Part shown: piece after piece, positions 6,846 to 13,678 of the stretch | Numbering within the stretch: the stretch's first letter is position 1 | How the letters are laid out: the number at the start of each line of letters is the position of its first letter | Source: Nitriliruptoraceae bacterium | GTDB lineage: Bacteria > Actinomycetota > Nitriliruptoria > Nitriliruptorales > Nitriliruptoraceae | Assembly (NCBI GenBank): GCA_007134165.1 | Contig: SLLJ01000115.1 | Coordinates: 1 to 13,678, forward strand | Direction of reading: 5' to 3' | DNA: 13,678 nucleotides | Notes under the pieces: generated by a model | Database searches by the model: none | Told to the model about the DNA's origin: nothing | What the model saw: only the letters and a program-made list of their open reading frames with translations | Program-made: the position numbers and the translations under genes

Positions 6846-7190
6846 CTAGCGGGCCACTCCGCCCAGCGCCAGGACCCAGGCGAACCCGGCATCGGTGCCC
6901 CGCCAGTGCTCCTGCACCAGTTCGTAGCCGGCATCGGCGATCAGCCGGCGAACCGCCACGGCGAGCATGCCGAACTCGACCGCCCCCACCAGCCGCCGCC
7001 GACGGACCGCGCGCACCAGGGCACCGGCCGCACCGGCCCCGACCAGGACCTTGGACCCCGCCGGAACCCGCGGGTCACGCAGCAGATCGGCGACCAGCCG
7101 GCCGACGTCCGCGGCGAGCTCCACGCGCTGCCGCCAGGCCGCGCCCGGCTCGGCGGTGAACACGCCGTCGCTGCCGGCGGTCGCACTCAT
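6846..7190 (-). CDS. Hypothetical 114-aa protein coupled to the hydroxyacyl-CoA dehydrogenase
   Basis: I do not recognise this protein. Residues 1-50 look helical and amphipathic (W-R-Q-R-V-E-L-A-A-D-V-G-R-L-V-A-D-L-L-R-D). The middle, about 51-82, is Gly/Ala/Val-rich with basic spacers (V-L-V-G-A-G-A-A-G-A-L-V-R-A-V-R-R-R-R-L-V-G-A-V), too interrupted by Arg to be a clear membrane segment. The end is E-L-V-Q-E-H-W-R-G-T-D-A-G-F-A-W-V-L-A-L. Its ATG overlaps the dehydrogenase stop in ATGA, and its own TAG abuts the next ATG, so it is translated as part of an operon. That spacing is the main support for it being a gene. Confidence 0.68.
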   Translation of the reverse strand: MSATAGSDGVFTAEPGAAWRQRVELAADVGRLVADLLRDPRVPAGSKVLVGAGAAGALVRAVRRRRLVGAVEFGMLAVAVRRLIADAGYELVQEHWRGTDAGFAWVLALGGVAR

Positions 7191-8971
7191 CCGTACACGT
7201 AGAACCCGCGTCCGGCCTTCCGGCCGAGAAAACCGACCTCGACCAGGTGACGCAGCAGCGGAGCCGGCTCGAACGACGGCTGGCGGAACTCCTCCTTGAG
7301 CCGTTCGATGATCGCCAGCGTGATGTCGAGCCCGACCACGTCCATGAGCTGGAAGGGCCCCATCGGGTACCCGCAGCCCAGCTTCATCGCGGTGTCGATC
7401 TCCTCAGCGGTCGCGTAGTGCGACTCGAGCATCTTGACCGCGTCGTTGAGGTAGGGGAACAGCAGCGCGTTGACGATGAACCCGGAGCGGTCGCCGCACA
7501 ACACCCCGACCTTGCCGATCCGGTCGACGAACGCCCGCGCCTGCTCGACCACCTTCGGGTCGCTGCGCACGGTGGTGACGATCTCGACGAGCTTCATGAT
7601 CGCCGCCGGGTTGAAGAAGTGCAGCCCGACCACCCGCTCGGGGCTGGCGGTGACCATGGCGCACTCGATCACCGGCAGCGACGAGGTAGTGGTCGAGATC
7701 ACGGCCTCGGGCTTGAGGATCGGCGCGAGCGCCTCGAACAGCTCCCGCTTGATGTCGAGGTCCTCGGCCACGGCCTCGACCACCACGTCGCTGGGGGCGA
7801 GGTCCTCGAGCGCCGCGGTGGGCGTGATGCGCCCGAGGGTGTCGTCGGCCGCCTCCTGGCTCATCCGGCCCTTGTCGACCATGCGCTTGAGCGACCGCGA
7901 GACCTTGGTGACCACGGCCTCAGCCTTCTCCGGGCTGCGACCACGGACCACCACGTCGAAGCCGGCCTTGGCGCAGACCTCGACGATCCCCGAGGCCATG
8001 GTGCCGGTGCCGATGACCCCCACGGTGCTCCAGTCAGCGACGAGCTTGGGGTCCGCCGGGGGTCGTGCCGCCCCGTCGGAGACCATCTTCGACGAGCCCG
8101 GCTCGGCGTAGCTGTAGAAGCCCTGTGCGGTCTTGCGGCCGACGAACTCCGCGGCCTGCAGCTGCCCGAGGATCGGCCGCGGCGCGAAGCGCACGTCGTC
8201 GTGCTGGGCGTGGATCGCGTTCATGATCCCGAGGAAGGTGTCCATCCCGATCAGGTCGGTCAGCGCGATCGGCCCCATCGGCAGCCCGGCCCCGAACCGC
8301 ATGGCGGCGTCGACGTCCTCCTTGGTGGCATAGCCGTCCTCCACCATGGACACGGCCTGGTTGAGGTAGGGGAACAGCAACTGGTTGGCGATGAAGCCAC
8401 GACGATCGTCGACGACCACCGGAGTCTTGCCGATGCGCTCGGCGAACTCGCTGGTCGCAGCCATGACCGACTCGTCGGTCACCACCGTGCGCACCAACTC
8501 GATCAGCGCCATCACCGGCGCGGGGTTGAAGAAGTGAAAGCCGAGCACCCGGTTGGGACGGCTGGCCTTGACCGCCAGGTCCATGACCGGCAACGACGAG
8601 GTGTTGGTCGCGAGGATGGCTTGCGGACGCACGATCTCGTCGAGCTTGCCGAACACCTCCTGCTTGAGCTCGAGTTCCTCGGGCACCGCCTCGAGTACCA
8701 GGTCGCAGTCGGCGAGCACCGACCAGTCGGTTCCCCCGCTGATCAGCCCGAGGATGCGCGCCTTCTCGTCGGCGCCGATGGCCTCACGGGCCACCTGACG
8801 GTCGAGGGCGGCCGCGATCCGCGCCAGGCCCTGCTCCACAGCGGCGTCGTCGACCTCGACGAACACCACCGGGATGTCCTTGCGCGCGACGATCTCGGCA
8901 ATCCCGGACCCCATCGTCCCGCAGCCCACGACCCCGACGTTCTCGATGTGCTGGATGACCTGCTCGGTCAC
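7187..8971 (-). CDS. 3-hydroxyacyl-CoA dehydrogenase with two tandem dehydrogenase modules
   Basis: It oxidises 3-hydroxyacyl-CoA to 3-ketoacyl-CoA with NAD+ (or reverses this with NADPH in some homologues), in the cytosol. The 594-aa protein is two full copies of the NAD-binding plus C-terminal helical domains, about 1-300 and 310-594. Copy 1 has G-C-G-T-M-G at 16-21, T-N-T-S-S-L-P-V and the catalytic His H146 in G-F-H-F-F-N-P. Copy 2 has G-T-G-T-M-A at 321-326 (last Gly replaced by Ala), T-T-T-S-S-L-P-V and H451 in G-L-H-F-F-N-P. Both keep the Asn of the L-L-F-P-Y-L-N region. GTG 8971 has GGAGG eight bases upstream; an in-frame GTG at 8986 has a weaker site and would add five residues. It heads the operon to the cyclophilins and diverges from the L,D-transpeptidase. 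Confidence 0.94.
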   Translation of the reverse strand: MTEQVIQHIENVGVVGCGTMGSGIAEIVARKDIPVVFVEVDDAAVEQGLARIAAALDRQVAREAIGADEKARILGLISGGTDWSVLADCDLVLEAVPEELELKQEVFGKLDEIVRPQAILATNTSSLPVMDLAVKASRPNRVLGFHFFNPAPVMALIELVRTVVTDESVMAATSEFAERIGKTPVVVDDRRGFIANQLLFPYLNQAVSMVEDGYATKEDVDAAMRFGAGLPMGPIALTDLIGMDTFLGIMNAIHAQHDDVRFAPRPILGQLQAAEFVGRKTAQGFYSYAEPGSSKMVSDGAARPPADPKLVADWSTVGVIGTGTMASGIVEVCAKAGFDVVVRGRSPEKAEAVVTKVSRSLKRMVDKGRMSQEAADDTLGRITPTAALEDLAPSDVVVEAVAEDLDIKRELFEALAPILKPEAVISTTTSSLPVIECAMVTASPERVVGLHFFNPAAIMKLVEIVTTVRSDPKVVEQARAFVDRIGKVGVLCGDRSGFIVNALLFPYLNDAVKMLESHYATAEEIDTAMKLGCGYPMGPFQLMDVVGLDITLAIIERLKEEFRQPSFEPAPLLRHLVEVGFLGRKAGRGFYVYG

Positions 8972-9001
8972 GATCCCTGCCTCCACGCTCGTGTAGCCGC
9001 C

Positions 9002-9007
9002 AGCCTA
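9002..9007 (-). promoter_or_regulatory. Possible -10 element for the dehydrogenase operon
   Basis: The minus strand reads TAGGCT, a common actinobacterial -10 sequence, 31 bases before GTG 8971. A weak TTCGTG lies 19 bases further upstream. The expected start near 8995 would leave a leader of about 25 bases that holds the GGAGG of the gene. Confidence 0.38.
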
Positions 9008-9110
9008 CGGGGACACCGGTCCCGGGCACGAACCCGTGGCTGCCCACCCGCGCACGGATTGGTGGCGTGCGCTGAGCGTGCGCACGGTGTGCCTGCCATC
9101 GGCCCCCCGA

Positions 9111-9137
9111 TTGCTCCGATGGGTAGTGGCGTATGCT
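9111..9137 (+). promoter_or_regulatory. Possible promoter for the L,D-transpeptidase
   Basis: TTGCTC (9111-9116) and TATGCT (9132-9137) resemble -35 and -10 boxes but are only 15 bases apart. Transcription from here would begin near 9144. That would exclude the in-frame ATG at 9119 as the start codon and fit a start at or near 9191. Confidence 0.3.
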
Positions 9138-9190
9138 TCACGTTCACCAGCGACCTGAAGCACTCCCTCACCGGAGGCACCACGATCGAC

Positions 9191-10720
9191 GTGTTCCTCG
9201 CCCATCCCGACACCGAGGCGCCACCGCGCCATCGGGGACGGTTGCTGCTCATCGCCGGCGCCGCCACGCTCGTCCTCGCCGCCATCGTCCTGCTATGGGG
9301 CGCCTCGGCATACGGCTCGTCGCTGGAGGCCGAGGAACGCTTCCTCCCGGGCCTGCAGGTCGCCGGCATCGACGTCGGCGACCGCACCTACGCCGAGGTG
9401 GAGGCGGAGTTGACCGAACTGGCCGAGTCCTGGCTGGACCACACGGTGCTGATCGATCACCCGCAGCGCCACTGGCGCGTCAGCCCCCGCGAACTGCAGG
9501 CCGCCACCGACCTCGATCAGGTCCTGGCCACCGCCAACCAACTCAACGCCGAGGTGTCGCTGGCGACCCTGACCGGGGTGCGCTGGCTCGGCCAGGAACT
9601 CGACGCAGCCCTCGAGTTGAGTCTGCTGGTGCCCGAGGAGGACCTGCACGCATTCGTCGACCGTGTCGCCGGACGCATCGACCGCGACCCGACCGATGCC
9701 ACCGCCCGCTGGATCGGCGGAGCGGCCACGACCATCGCCCATCGCGACGGCGAGCAGGTCGACCGCGAGACCTTCGCCACCACCCTGCGCGAAGCCTTCG
9801 AGTCGCGGACCGAGGTCGTGGTGCCCGACTCATCGGTGGTCGGTGCCGAAGTCACCGACGTGGACGTCGACGCGGTGCTGCCCACCGTCCAGGCCAGCGG
9901 TGACGCGACCCTTGACCGGGCGGTGGAGTTGACCACCGAGGAGCAGAGCTTCCCGGTCACCGCACGCGAACTCGGGGGCGTACCTGACGTCGCCCCGGCC
10001 CTGGTTGCGGCGCTGGCTGGTGACGGGGACGCCGAACAGCCACCGGGCGGGCAGTTGCCACTGAGCATCGACGAGGACGCCGCCGCCGAGTTCGTCGCCG
10101 AGGTCGCCGCCGAGGCCGATGTCGCCCCACGCAACGCCACTCTGGACACCTCAAGCGGGTGGGTGCGCGTCGTGCGGGGCGCGTTCGGTGAGGCCGTGGA
10201 CCAGCGGGCGGCGACCGATGACCTACTCACCGCCCTGACGGGCGACCTGGACGCGGTTGCGCTGCACTTCGACCCGGTCGAGCCGGCGATCACCAGTGCG
10301 AACTACCGCCAGGTGCTACTGGTCCGCCAGAGCGACCGCCGCGTCTACCTCTACCGCGACGGTGAGATCATCCGCGACTGGCCGGTGGCGGTGGGCACCG
10401 GCGGCAGCCCGACCCCGACCGGGACCTTCGTGGTCGGCGCCAAGCGCTTCGAGCCGACCTGGGTCAACCCGGCGCCTGACCGCTGGGGCCGGGACATGCC
10501 GGCACGGATCGGCCCGGGACCGAACAACCCGCTCGGCCTGCGGGCACTGAACTGGAACCGGCCCGGCGGCGGCGACACCCTGATCCGCTTCCACGGCACC
10601 CCCAACACCGGGTCGATCGGGCGGGCTGCGTCCAACGGCTGCGTGCGGATGTACAACTCCGACGTCATCGAACTCTACGACCTGGTGGGCTCCGGCACCA
10701 CGATCGTGTCGCTGGGTTGA
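9191..10720 (+). CDS. Membrane-anchored L,D-transpeptidase (YkuD domain)
   Basis: It forms 3-3 cross-links in peptidoglycan, or attaches other molecules to it, outside the membrane. From GTG 9191 (509 aa) a signal anchor lies at about 18-36. Then comes a domain of the putative peptidoglycan-binding type seen in VanW/YoaR-like proteins (L-P-G-L-Q-V-A-G-I-D-V-G near residue 48), with a second, more diverged copy before the catalytic part. The YkuD domain starts near 371. The catalytic motif is H468-G then S-N-G-C-V-R-M with Cys C484, where Asn replaces the more common His before Gly. The start is uncertain: GGAGG at 9173-9177 is 13 bases from GTG 9191. In-frame ATC 9185 is better spaced but would be a rare start, and ATG 9119 seems too early. 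It is probably transcribed alone. Confidence 0.92.
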   Translation: MFLAHPDTEAPPRHRGRLLLIAGAATLVLAAIVLLWGASAYGSSLEAEERFLPGLQVAGIDVGDRTYAEVEAELTELAESWLDHTVLIDHPQRHWRVSPRELQAATDLDQVLATANQLNAEVSLATLTGVRWLGQELDAALELSLLVPEEDLHAFVDRVAGRIDRDPTDATARWIGGAATTIAHRDGEQVDRETFATTLREAFESRTEVVVPDSSVVGAEVTDVDVDAVLPTVQASGDATLDRAVELTTEEQSFPVTARELGGVPDVAPALVAALAGDGDAEQPPGGQLPLSIDEDAAAEFVAEVAAEADVAPRNATLDTSSGWVRVVRGAFGEAVDQRAATDDLLTALTGDLDAVALHFDPVEPAITSANYRQVLLVRQSDRRVYLYRDGEIIRDWPVAVGTGGSPTPTGTFVVGAKRFEPTWVNPAPDRWGRDMPARIGPGPNNPLGLRALNWNRPGGGDTLIRFHGTPNTGSIGRAASNGCVRMYNSDVIELYDLVGSGTTIVSLG

Positions 10721-10734
10721 GGCCAGCCCTGGCC
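10721..10734. terminator. Short hairpin between convergent genes
   Basis: GGCCA (10721-10725) pairs with TGGCC (10730-10734) around a four-base loop, starting at the base after the L,D-transpeptidase stop. There is no T-run, so it would be a weak intrinsic terminator of the kind seen in high-GC genomes. It could serve both this gene and the enoyl-CoA hydratase-family gene that converges on it. Confidence 0.35.
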
Positions 10735-10754
10735 GCACCTGCGCCTCGGGCACA

Positions 10755-11549
10755 TCAGCGCGATCCACGCACCCGCGCGAGGTAGTCGGCGGCGGCCTGC
10801 TGGCACTCCGGATCACGCACCGCAGTGAGCAGAGCGTCGGCGTCCGACCAGCTACGTGCCAGCCCGACCGACGCCGAGGTGATCGCGTCGACCTGGGCCA
10901 GGGTCGAGCGCACCGGAAGGCTGGCCTTGGCCGCCAACGACGTCGCGAGGTCCTCCACCATCGCGTCGAGATCCTCGGCCGGCACGACCCGGGACACCAT
11001 CCCGACCGCCCGGGCTTCGAAGGCGTCGAACGGTCGGCAGCTGATGACCAGATCCTTGGTGACCGTCGGTCCGACCTCCCGCACCAGCCGGGGGATACCT
11101 CCCCAGGCCAGCGGGATGCCGAGGTCGACCTCCGGGATCGAGAACACCGCATCGTCGGCGGCGACCCGCAGGTCGCACGCCGCCGCGAGCACCACCCCGC
11201 CGCCGACCACCCGGCCCTGCAGCCGGGCGATGGTGACCGCACCGATCGCCTCCAGGGCATCGGCGGCCCGACGGCCGACATCGGCGGCCTCACGAGCGGC
11301 ACCGCCCTCCCCGAGCAGCGGACCGAAGGCCGCCAGGTCCGCGCCGGAACTGAACGCGCGGCCCAAACCACCGAACACGACCACCCGCACGTCGTCGCGT
11401 ACGGCGAGTGCCGTCGCCGCGGTGACCAAACCCTCCAGCAGTTCGATCGACAGAGCGTTGAGCACCTCGGGTCGTGCCATCGTGAGCCGAGCGATCCTGT
11501 CGTCGACCTCGAGGTGCAGGCTGTCGGGCAGTGCGGGAAGCGAGGTCAT
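10755..11549 (-). CDS. Enoyl-CoA hydratase/isomerase family protein
   Basis: Crotonase superfamily, 264 aa, cytosolic. It most likely hydrates or isomerises enoyl-CoA thioesters in beta-oxidation or a related degradation route. Oxyanion-hole elements are visible at S-S-G-A-D-L (67-72) and G-R-V-V-G-G-G (112-118), followed by C-D-L-R-V-A. The first catalytic Glu aligns with E140 in I-P-E-V-D-L-G. The position of the second catalytic Glu of classical hydratases appears to be Asp (D166 in T-K-D-L-V-I-S) in my hand alignment, so the exact reaction is open. ATG 11549 has only a modest AAGG eight bases upstream. It is divergent from the small gene at 11663. Hydroxyacyl-CoA dehydrogenase and thiolase in the same window suggest a shared acyl-CoA pathway, though in separate operons. 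Confidence 0.92.
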   Translation of the reverse strand: MTSLPALPDSLHLEVDDRIARLTMARPEVLNALSIELLEGLVTAATALAVRDDVRVVVFGGLGRAFSSGADLAAFGPLLGEGGAAREAADVGRRAADALEAIGAVTIARLQGRVVGGGVVLAAACDLRVAADDAVFSIPEVDLGIPLAWGGIPRLVREVGPTVTKDLVISCRPFDAFEARAVGMVSRVVPAEDLDAMVEDLATSLAAKASLPVRSTLAQVDAITSASVGLARSWSDADALLTAVRDPECQQAAADYLARVRGSR

Positions 11550-11662
11550 CTCACTGGCCTTCTCGACCAGCGCCGGGTGGTGGCGCTTCCCCCACGCTAG
11601 TCACCGGGCCGTTCACGGGTGCGCTGACTACGCTGGCCGTTCCTTGCACCCAGGAGCTGCCC

Positions 11663-11929
11663 ATGGGCCCCGGAGACGACCTCGCCGCCGGCGAACGGGC
11701 ACTGAAGGTCTTGCGGGCCTGGCAGGCCGGGCCGGTCGACAACCTGCCGATCGCGCGGCGCGAGGCCGAGCTGATCCTGGCCGAGGACGGCGGTCCCGAC
11801 CAACTGCTGTCCGGTCTGATCACCGTCGCGGGATTCCTGCTGGTCAATCTCGAGCAGCATGGTCAGCCCGCCGAGGCGACCCTTCAGTTGGTCGAGGCCT
11901 TCCTGCGGACCCAGTCCGGCGGCTCCTGA
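11663..11929 (+). CDS. Hypothetical 88-aa helical protein
   Basis: I do not recognise this protein. ATG 11663 has AGGAG six bases upstream, and a TACGCT at 11629-11634 could be its -10 box (no good -35). The open frame extends upstream to 11531, but that part overlaps the start of the divergent gene and reads as non-coding. The sequence is probably all-helical: A-A-G-E-R-A-L-K-V-L-R-A-W, then A-R-R-E-A-E-L-I-L-A-E-D-G-G, then a hydrophobic helix L-L-S-G-L-I-T-V-A-G-F-L-L-V-N-L near residues 48-63, and a final amphipathic helix. The strong ribosome site and third-position GC support a real gene. Function cannot be guessed. Confidence 0.65.
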   Translation: MGPGDDLAAGERALKVLRAWQAGPVDNLPIARREAELILAEDGGPDQLLSGLITVAGFLLVNLEQHGQPAEATLQLVEAFLRTQSGGS

Positions 11930-11986
11930 CCGCAAAGGTCCACGCCTCCCCGACCGATCCTCAGGGCACAACGAGACAACGAGGAA

Positions 11987-12018
11987 CGGGGCCCGGGCCC
12001 TGGTCGGACCGGACCCCG
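11987..12018. terminator. Imperfect GC-rich hairpin between convergent genes
   Basis: CGGGGCCC (11987-11994) can pair with GGACCCCG (12011-12018) with one mismatch. It overlaps a perfect 12-base palindrome, GGGCCCGGGCCC (11989-12000). It lies in the 109-bp gap between the stops of the small helical gene and the lipoprotein gene, where a two-way terminator is expected. No T-run follows on either strand. Confidence 0.25.
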
Positions 12019-12038
12019 CCGCGGACACGAGCAGATGA

Positions 12039-13172
12039 TCAGCTGGTGACCTCCAGGCGGATCACGTAGCCGAAGTTGGTCCGCTCACCGTCCTCGTCGT
12101 CGACCGCCTTGTTGAACAGCAGGTAGTTGCCACCGTCGTCTCCGAGCAGCAACGGCTCCCACCAGCCACGCTCGCCGAGCAACTCGCCGAGGTCGAACGC
12201 CGCCACCACCGACCCGTCACCGTCGTCGAACAGCACAACCTTGTCGGTGTTGGTGTCGATCATGCACGTGTAGGGGTCACAGGGCGCCATACCGTGCACC
12301 CACCCGAACCAACCGGGCGCACCGATCTCGTCGCTGCCGGTCTGCCACACCGCGCTACCGTCGCGGAAGCGGCCTGCGCTGTTGACTTCTTCGGGGTCGC
12401 TACCGCCGATCAGCAGGTCACCGCCGTCGTAGGCGATGAACTTGATGTCGGGCATGCTGTCGAAGGTGATCCCGTCGAACTCGGTGCAGATGGTGTCGCT
12501 CAACTCCCACTGCTCCACGGCGTCGCGCCCGGGGAAGTGCAGCAGGGCTTCGTTGCCGTCCGGAGACAGCGCCACATCACCGGTCATGCTGCTGCACTCG
12601 TAGGACTGATCCAGCGCCGTGTCGAAGACCATTGATCCGAGCACCCCGCTGGCGACCAGCCGCCCGTTGCTGTTGCCCGACAGGCTGCCTCGTCGTTCGG
12701 TCTCTGGCAGCAGGCCGTTGTCGCCCAGGGACGTGTCGAGAGCGAGCTCACAGTGGTCACCGCCGGTGAAGGTGAACGCCCGCACGCCTTCATGGTGGAC
12801 GAAAGCGCGTTCGCCGGCGAAGGCGAACCCGTCGACGCGTTCCGAACCCTCCAGGTCGTAGCCCTCGACCCGGCACTCACTCGGGGTGACGGTGATCGGT
12901 CCGGCCGACTGTGCGGCCAACTCGAGGACCGGACGCTCGACTCCGGCAGGCTCCTCGGCCTCTTCGGCGTCCTGCGGTTCGTCGGCCTCCTCGGACTCTT
13001 CGGGCTGCTCGACCTCCTCCGGCTCGTCGACCTGCTCCAGCGCTTCCTCGACCTCCTCGGCCTCCTCGGTCTCCTCGACCGGGAAGGCGTCCGCCGGCTC
13101 CTCGTCCTCCGAGCCGCAGGCAGCGACCCCGATGAGGGTCACCACCAACGCCGCTGCGAACATCCGCCTCAC
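12039..13172 (-). CDS. Secreted lipoprotein with acidic tether and probable beta-propeller-like domain
   Basis: The 377-aa product begins with a type II signal peptide: R-R, a hydrophobic stretch, and lipobox V-A-A-C with the lipidated Cys at C19. Residues 22-77 are almost all Glu, Asp, Pro, Ala and Val, an extended acidic tether. The rest, about 80-377, is beta-rich with Cys in several likely pairs (S-E-C, H-C-E, Y-E-C-S-S, I-C-T, P-C-D-P-Y-T-C). It includes blade-like pieces such as V-A-L-S-P-D-G-N-E-A-L-L-H-F, reminiscent of WD40/PD40 propellers. This suggests an extracellular binding protein; no enzyme motif was seen and the ligand is unknown. GTG 13172 has AAGGAG seven bases upstream. 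It appears monocistronic within the window. Confidence 0.88.
   Translation of the reverse strand: MRRMFAAALVVTLIGVAACGSEDEEPADAFPVEETEEAEEVEEALEQVDEPEEVEQPEESEEADEPQDAEEAEEPAGVERPVLELAAQSAGPITVTPSECRVEGYDLEGSERVDGFAFAGERAFVHHEGVRAFTFTGGDHCELALDTSLGDNGLLPETERRGSLSGNSNGRLVASGVLGSMVFDTALDQSYECSSMTGDVALSPDGNEALLHFPGRDAVEQWELSDTICTEFDGITFDSMPDIKFIAYDGGDLLIGGSDPEEVNSAGRFRDGSAVWQTGSDEIGAPGWFGWVHGMAPCDPYTCMIDTNTDKVVLFDDGDGSVVAAFDLGELLGERGWWEPLLLGDDGGNYLLFNKAVDDEDGERTNFGYVIRLEVTS
12942..13109 (-). repeat. Low-complexity Glu-coding repeat region within the lipoprotein gene
   Basis: Short degenerate units built on GAGGAG/GCCGAG (CTCCTC/CTCGGC on the plus strand) repeat across about 170 bases and encode the acidic tether. 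The repeats are imperfect and mostly in multiples of three, so length changes would keep the frame. Such a tract is prone to slippage and to length differences between strains. Confidence 0.6.
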
Positions 13173-13563
13173 GTGCCTTCTCCTTCACCGGAGGCCGGAA
13201 CGCTCCGGATCCCTCCAACTCTAGACTCGAAGGAACAGCGGAAATACCACCAGGTTGATCGACTCCTTCGAGCCGAGGTGGAAGCCGTCGGATGACCCCG
13301 TCACCCGCCGATCCGGCCGTCCCCCGTCTCCGGGTCCCCAACGATGGGCGTAGCCAGATCGTTGCTCGTCCCGCTCCGGGCGCCACCTCCCCGTACGGGG
13401 TGTCGGCACGACGGCGCCGACCTCTGCCTCGGCGGCGAGGGCAGCGGGAACGCTCTGCTCTGCGGACATGCCAAGAACCGGTCCTCGCCGACGCCGACGG
13501 CAGCCTTGCACTCTCGGAGGTGGTCTGCCTCTCACCTGGATCCTGACCCGGACGCAACCGGGG
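13173..13563. other. Gene-poor stretch upstream of the lipoprotein
   Basis: I see no convincing gene here. Open frames exist on both strands (for example 13292-13546 plus, and a minus frame from 13655 down to 13221). Their translations are Arg, Pro and Ser-rich shadows without domains or ribosome sites. The left end should hold the lipoprotein promoter. A TAGAGT on the minus strand (13223-13218) is a possible -10 box but has no matching -35. The right end holds a hairpin (listed separately). Confidence 0.5.
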
Positions 13564-13566
13564 TCA
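13544..13566. terminator. Inverted repeat with outward-symmetric stop codons, possible terminator
   Basis: TGACCCGG (13544-13551) is complementary to CCGGGGTCA (13558-13566) with one bulged base, around loop ACGCAA. On the minus strand it overlaps the stop codon of the frame entering from the right edge, so it is placed like a terminator for that gene. There is no clear T-run. Confidence 0.35.
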
Positions 13567-13678
13567 GTCGGGGTGGGTTTTGGGGTGCAGCCGACGTTGG
13601 TGGGGTGGCAGGCTGGTCGCGCGCTGCCGGCCGCGGCTGACGGTGACGACAGCATCGACGGTCATGTCCAGGCGCCAG
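13564..13678 (-). CDS. Possible C-terminal end of a gene continuing past the right edge
   Basis: On the minus strand, 37 sense codons run from 13677 to a TGA at 13566-13564. They read W-R-L-D-M-T-V-D-A-V-V-T-V-S-R-G-R-Q and end P-K-T-H-P-D. Third positions are mostly G or C, as in the neighbours, and a terminator-like hairpin coincides with the stop. The fragment is too short to assign to a family, and a chance open frame is quite possible in this DNA. Confidence 0.3.
   Translation of the reverse strand, partial: WRLDMTVDAVVTVSRGRQRATSLPPHQRRLHPKTHPD

Noticed and set aside
7247..9190. The 1157-residue plus-strand frame as one giant protein ending in the L,D-transpeptidase
   Set aside because: Its first two thirds lie antisense to the clear hydroxyacyl-CoA dehydrogenase gene and have no recognisable domain. 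The frame is simply open by composition upstream of the true start.
11989..12000. The 12-base palindrome GGGCCCGGGCCC as a specific regulatory site
   Set aside because: It lies between two convergent stops, is pure G and C, and is better explained as part of a terminator-like hairpin or by base composition.
12942..13109. CRISPR array or other spaced repeat
   Set aside because: The repeats are short, degenerate, in-frame and without spacers; they encode an acidic linker.
12753..13295. A plus-strand Leu-rich membrane-like protein opposite the lipoprotein tether
   Set aside because: The Leu/Phe/Gly runs are the reverse complement of the Glu-rich repeats of the lipoprotein, which has a signal peptide, lipobox and ribosome site.

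Overview
The window is high-GC DNA (about 70 % by eye) with frequent GTG and TTG starts, Shine-Dalgarno sites of the GGAGG type and tightly packed operons. It reads as a chromosomal segment of an actinobacterium. The thiolase, MeaB and methylmalonyl-CoA epimerase neighbourhood resembles the arrangement known from Streptomyces. The placement below phylum is a guess; a deep lineage such as Acidimicrobiia or Nitriliruptoria would fit.

Layout, left to right. (1) 7-1889, plus strand: a small single-pass membrane protein, then a group II PLP-dependent (aromatic L-amino-acid type) decarboxylase. The decarboxylase frame is interrupted by one in-frame TGA at 1650-1652 and continues, in the same frame, to a natural family C-terminus at 1889. 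The TGA sits at the position where the family normally has Cys (V-C-F-R motif). (2) 1886-5196: a propionate/acyl-CoA block. The acetyl-CoA acetyltransferase and the MeaB GTPase lie on the minus strand. The methylmalonyl-CoA epimerase and a conserved-looking hypothetical protein diverge from them on the plus strand. A bulged inverted repeat lies in the divergent gap. The methylmalonyl-CoA mutase that MeaB would serve is not in the window. (3) 5206-8971, minus strand: an operon-like run of a double-domain 3-hydroxyacyl-CoA dehydrogenase, two small proteins (one a likely zinc-binding protein) and two cyclophilins, one membrane-anchored and one cytosolic. (4) 9191-10720, plus strand: a membrane-anchored L,D-transpeptidase. 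(5) 10755-11549, minus strand: an enoyl-CoA hydratase-family protein, divergent from a small unknown protein at 11663-11929. (6) 12039-13172, minus strand: a lipoprotein with a long acidic tether. (7) 13173-13678: about 390 bp with no convincing gene, then the possible end of a gene entering from the right edge.

Together, the thiolase, dehydrogenase and enoyl-CoA hydratase-like enzymes suggest fatty-acid or short-chain acyl-CoA oxidation. Epimerase and MeaB handle methylmalonyl-CoA from odd-chain or branched substrates. The cyclophilins, L,D-transpeptidase and lipoprotein are envelope or folding housekeeping. No RNA gene, CRISPR array, prophage or complete insertion sequence was seen. The most unusual item is the in-frame UGA of the decarboxylase, which could be a selenocysteine codon, a fresh nonsense mutation or a sequencing error. 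The sequence alone cannot decide between these.
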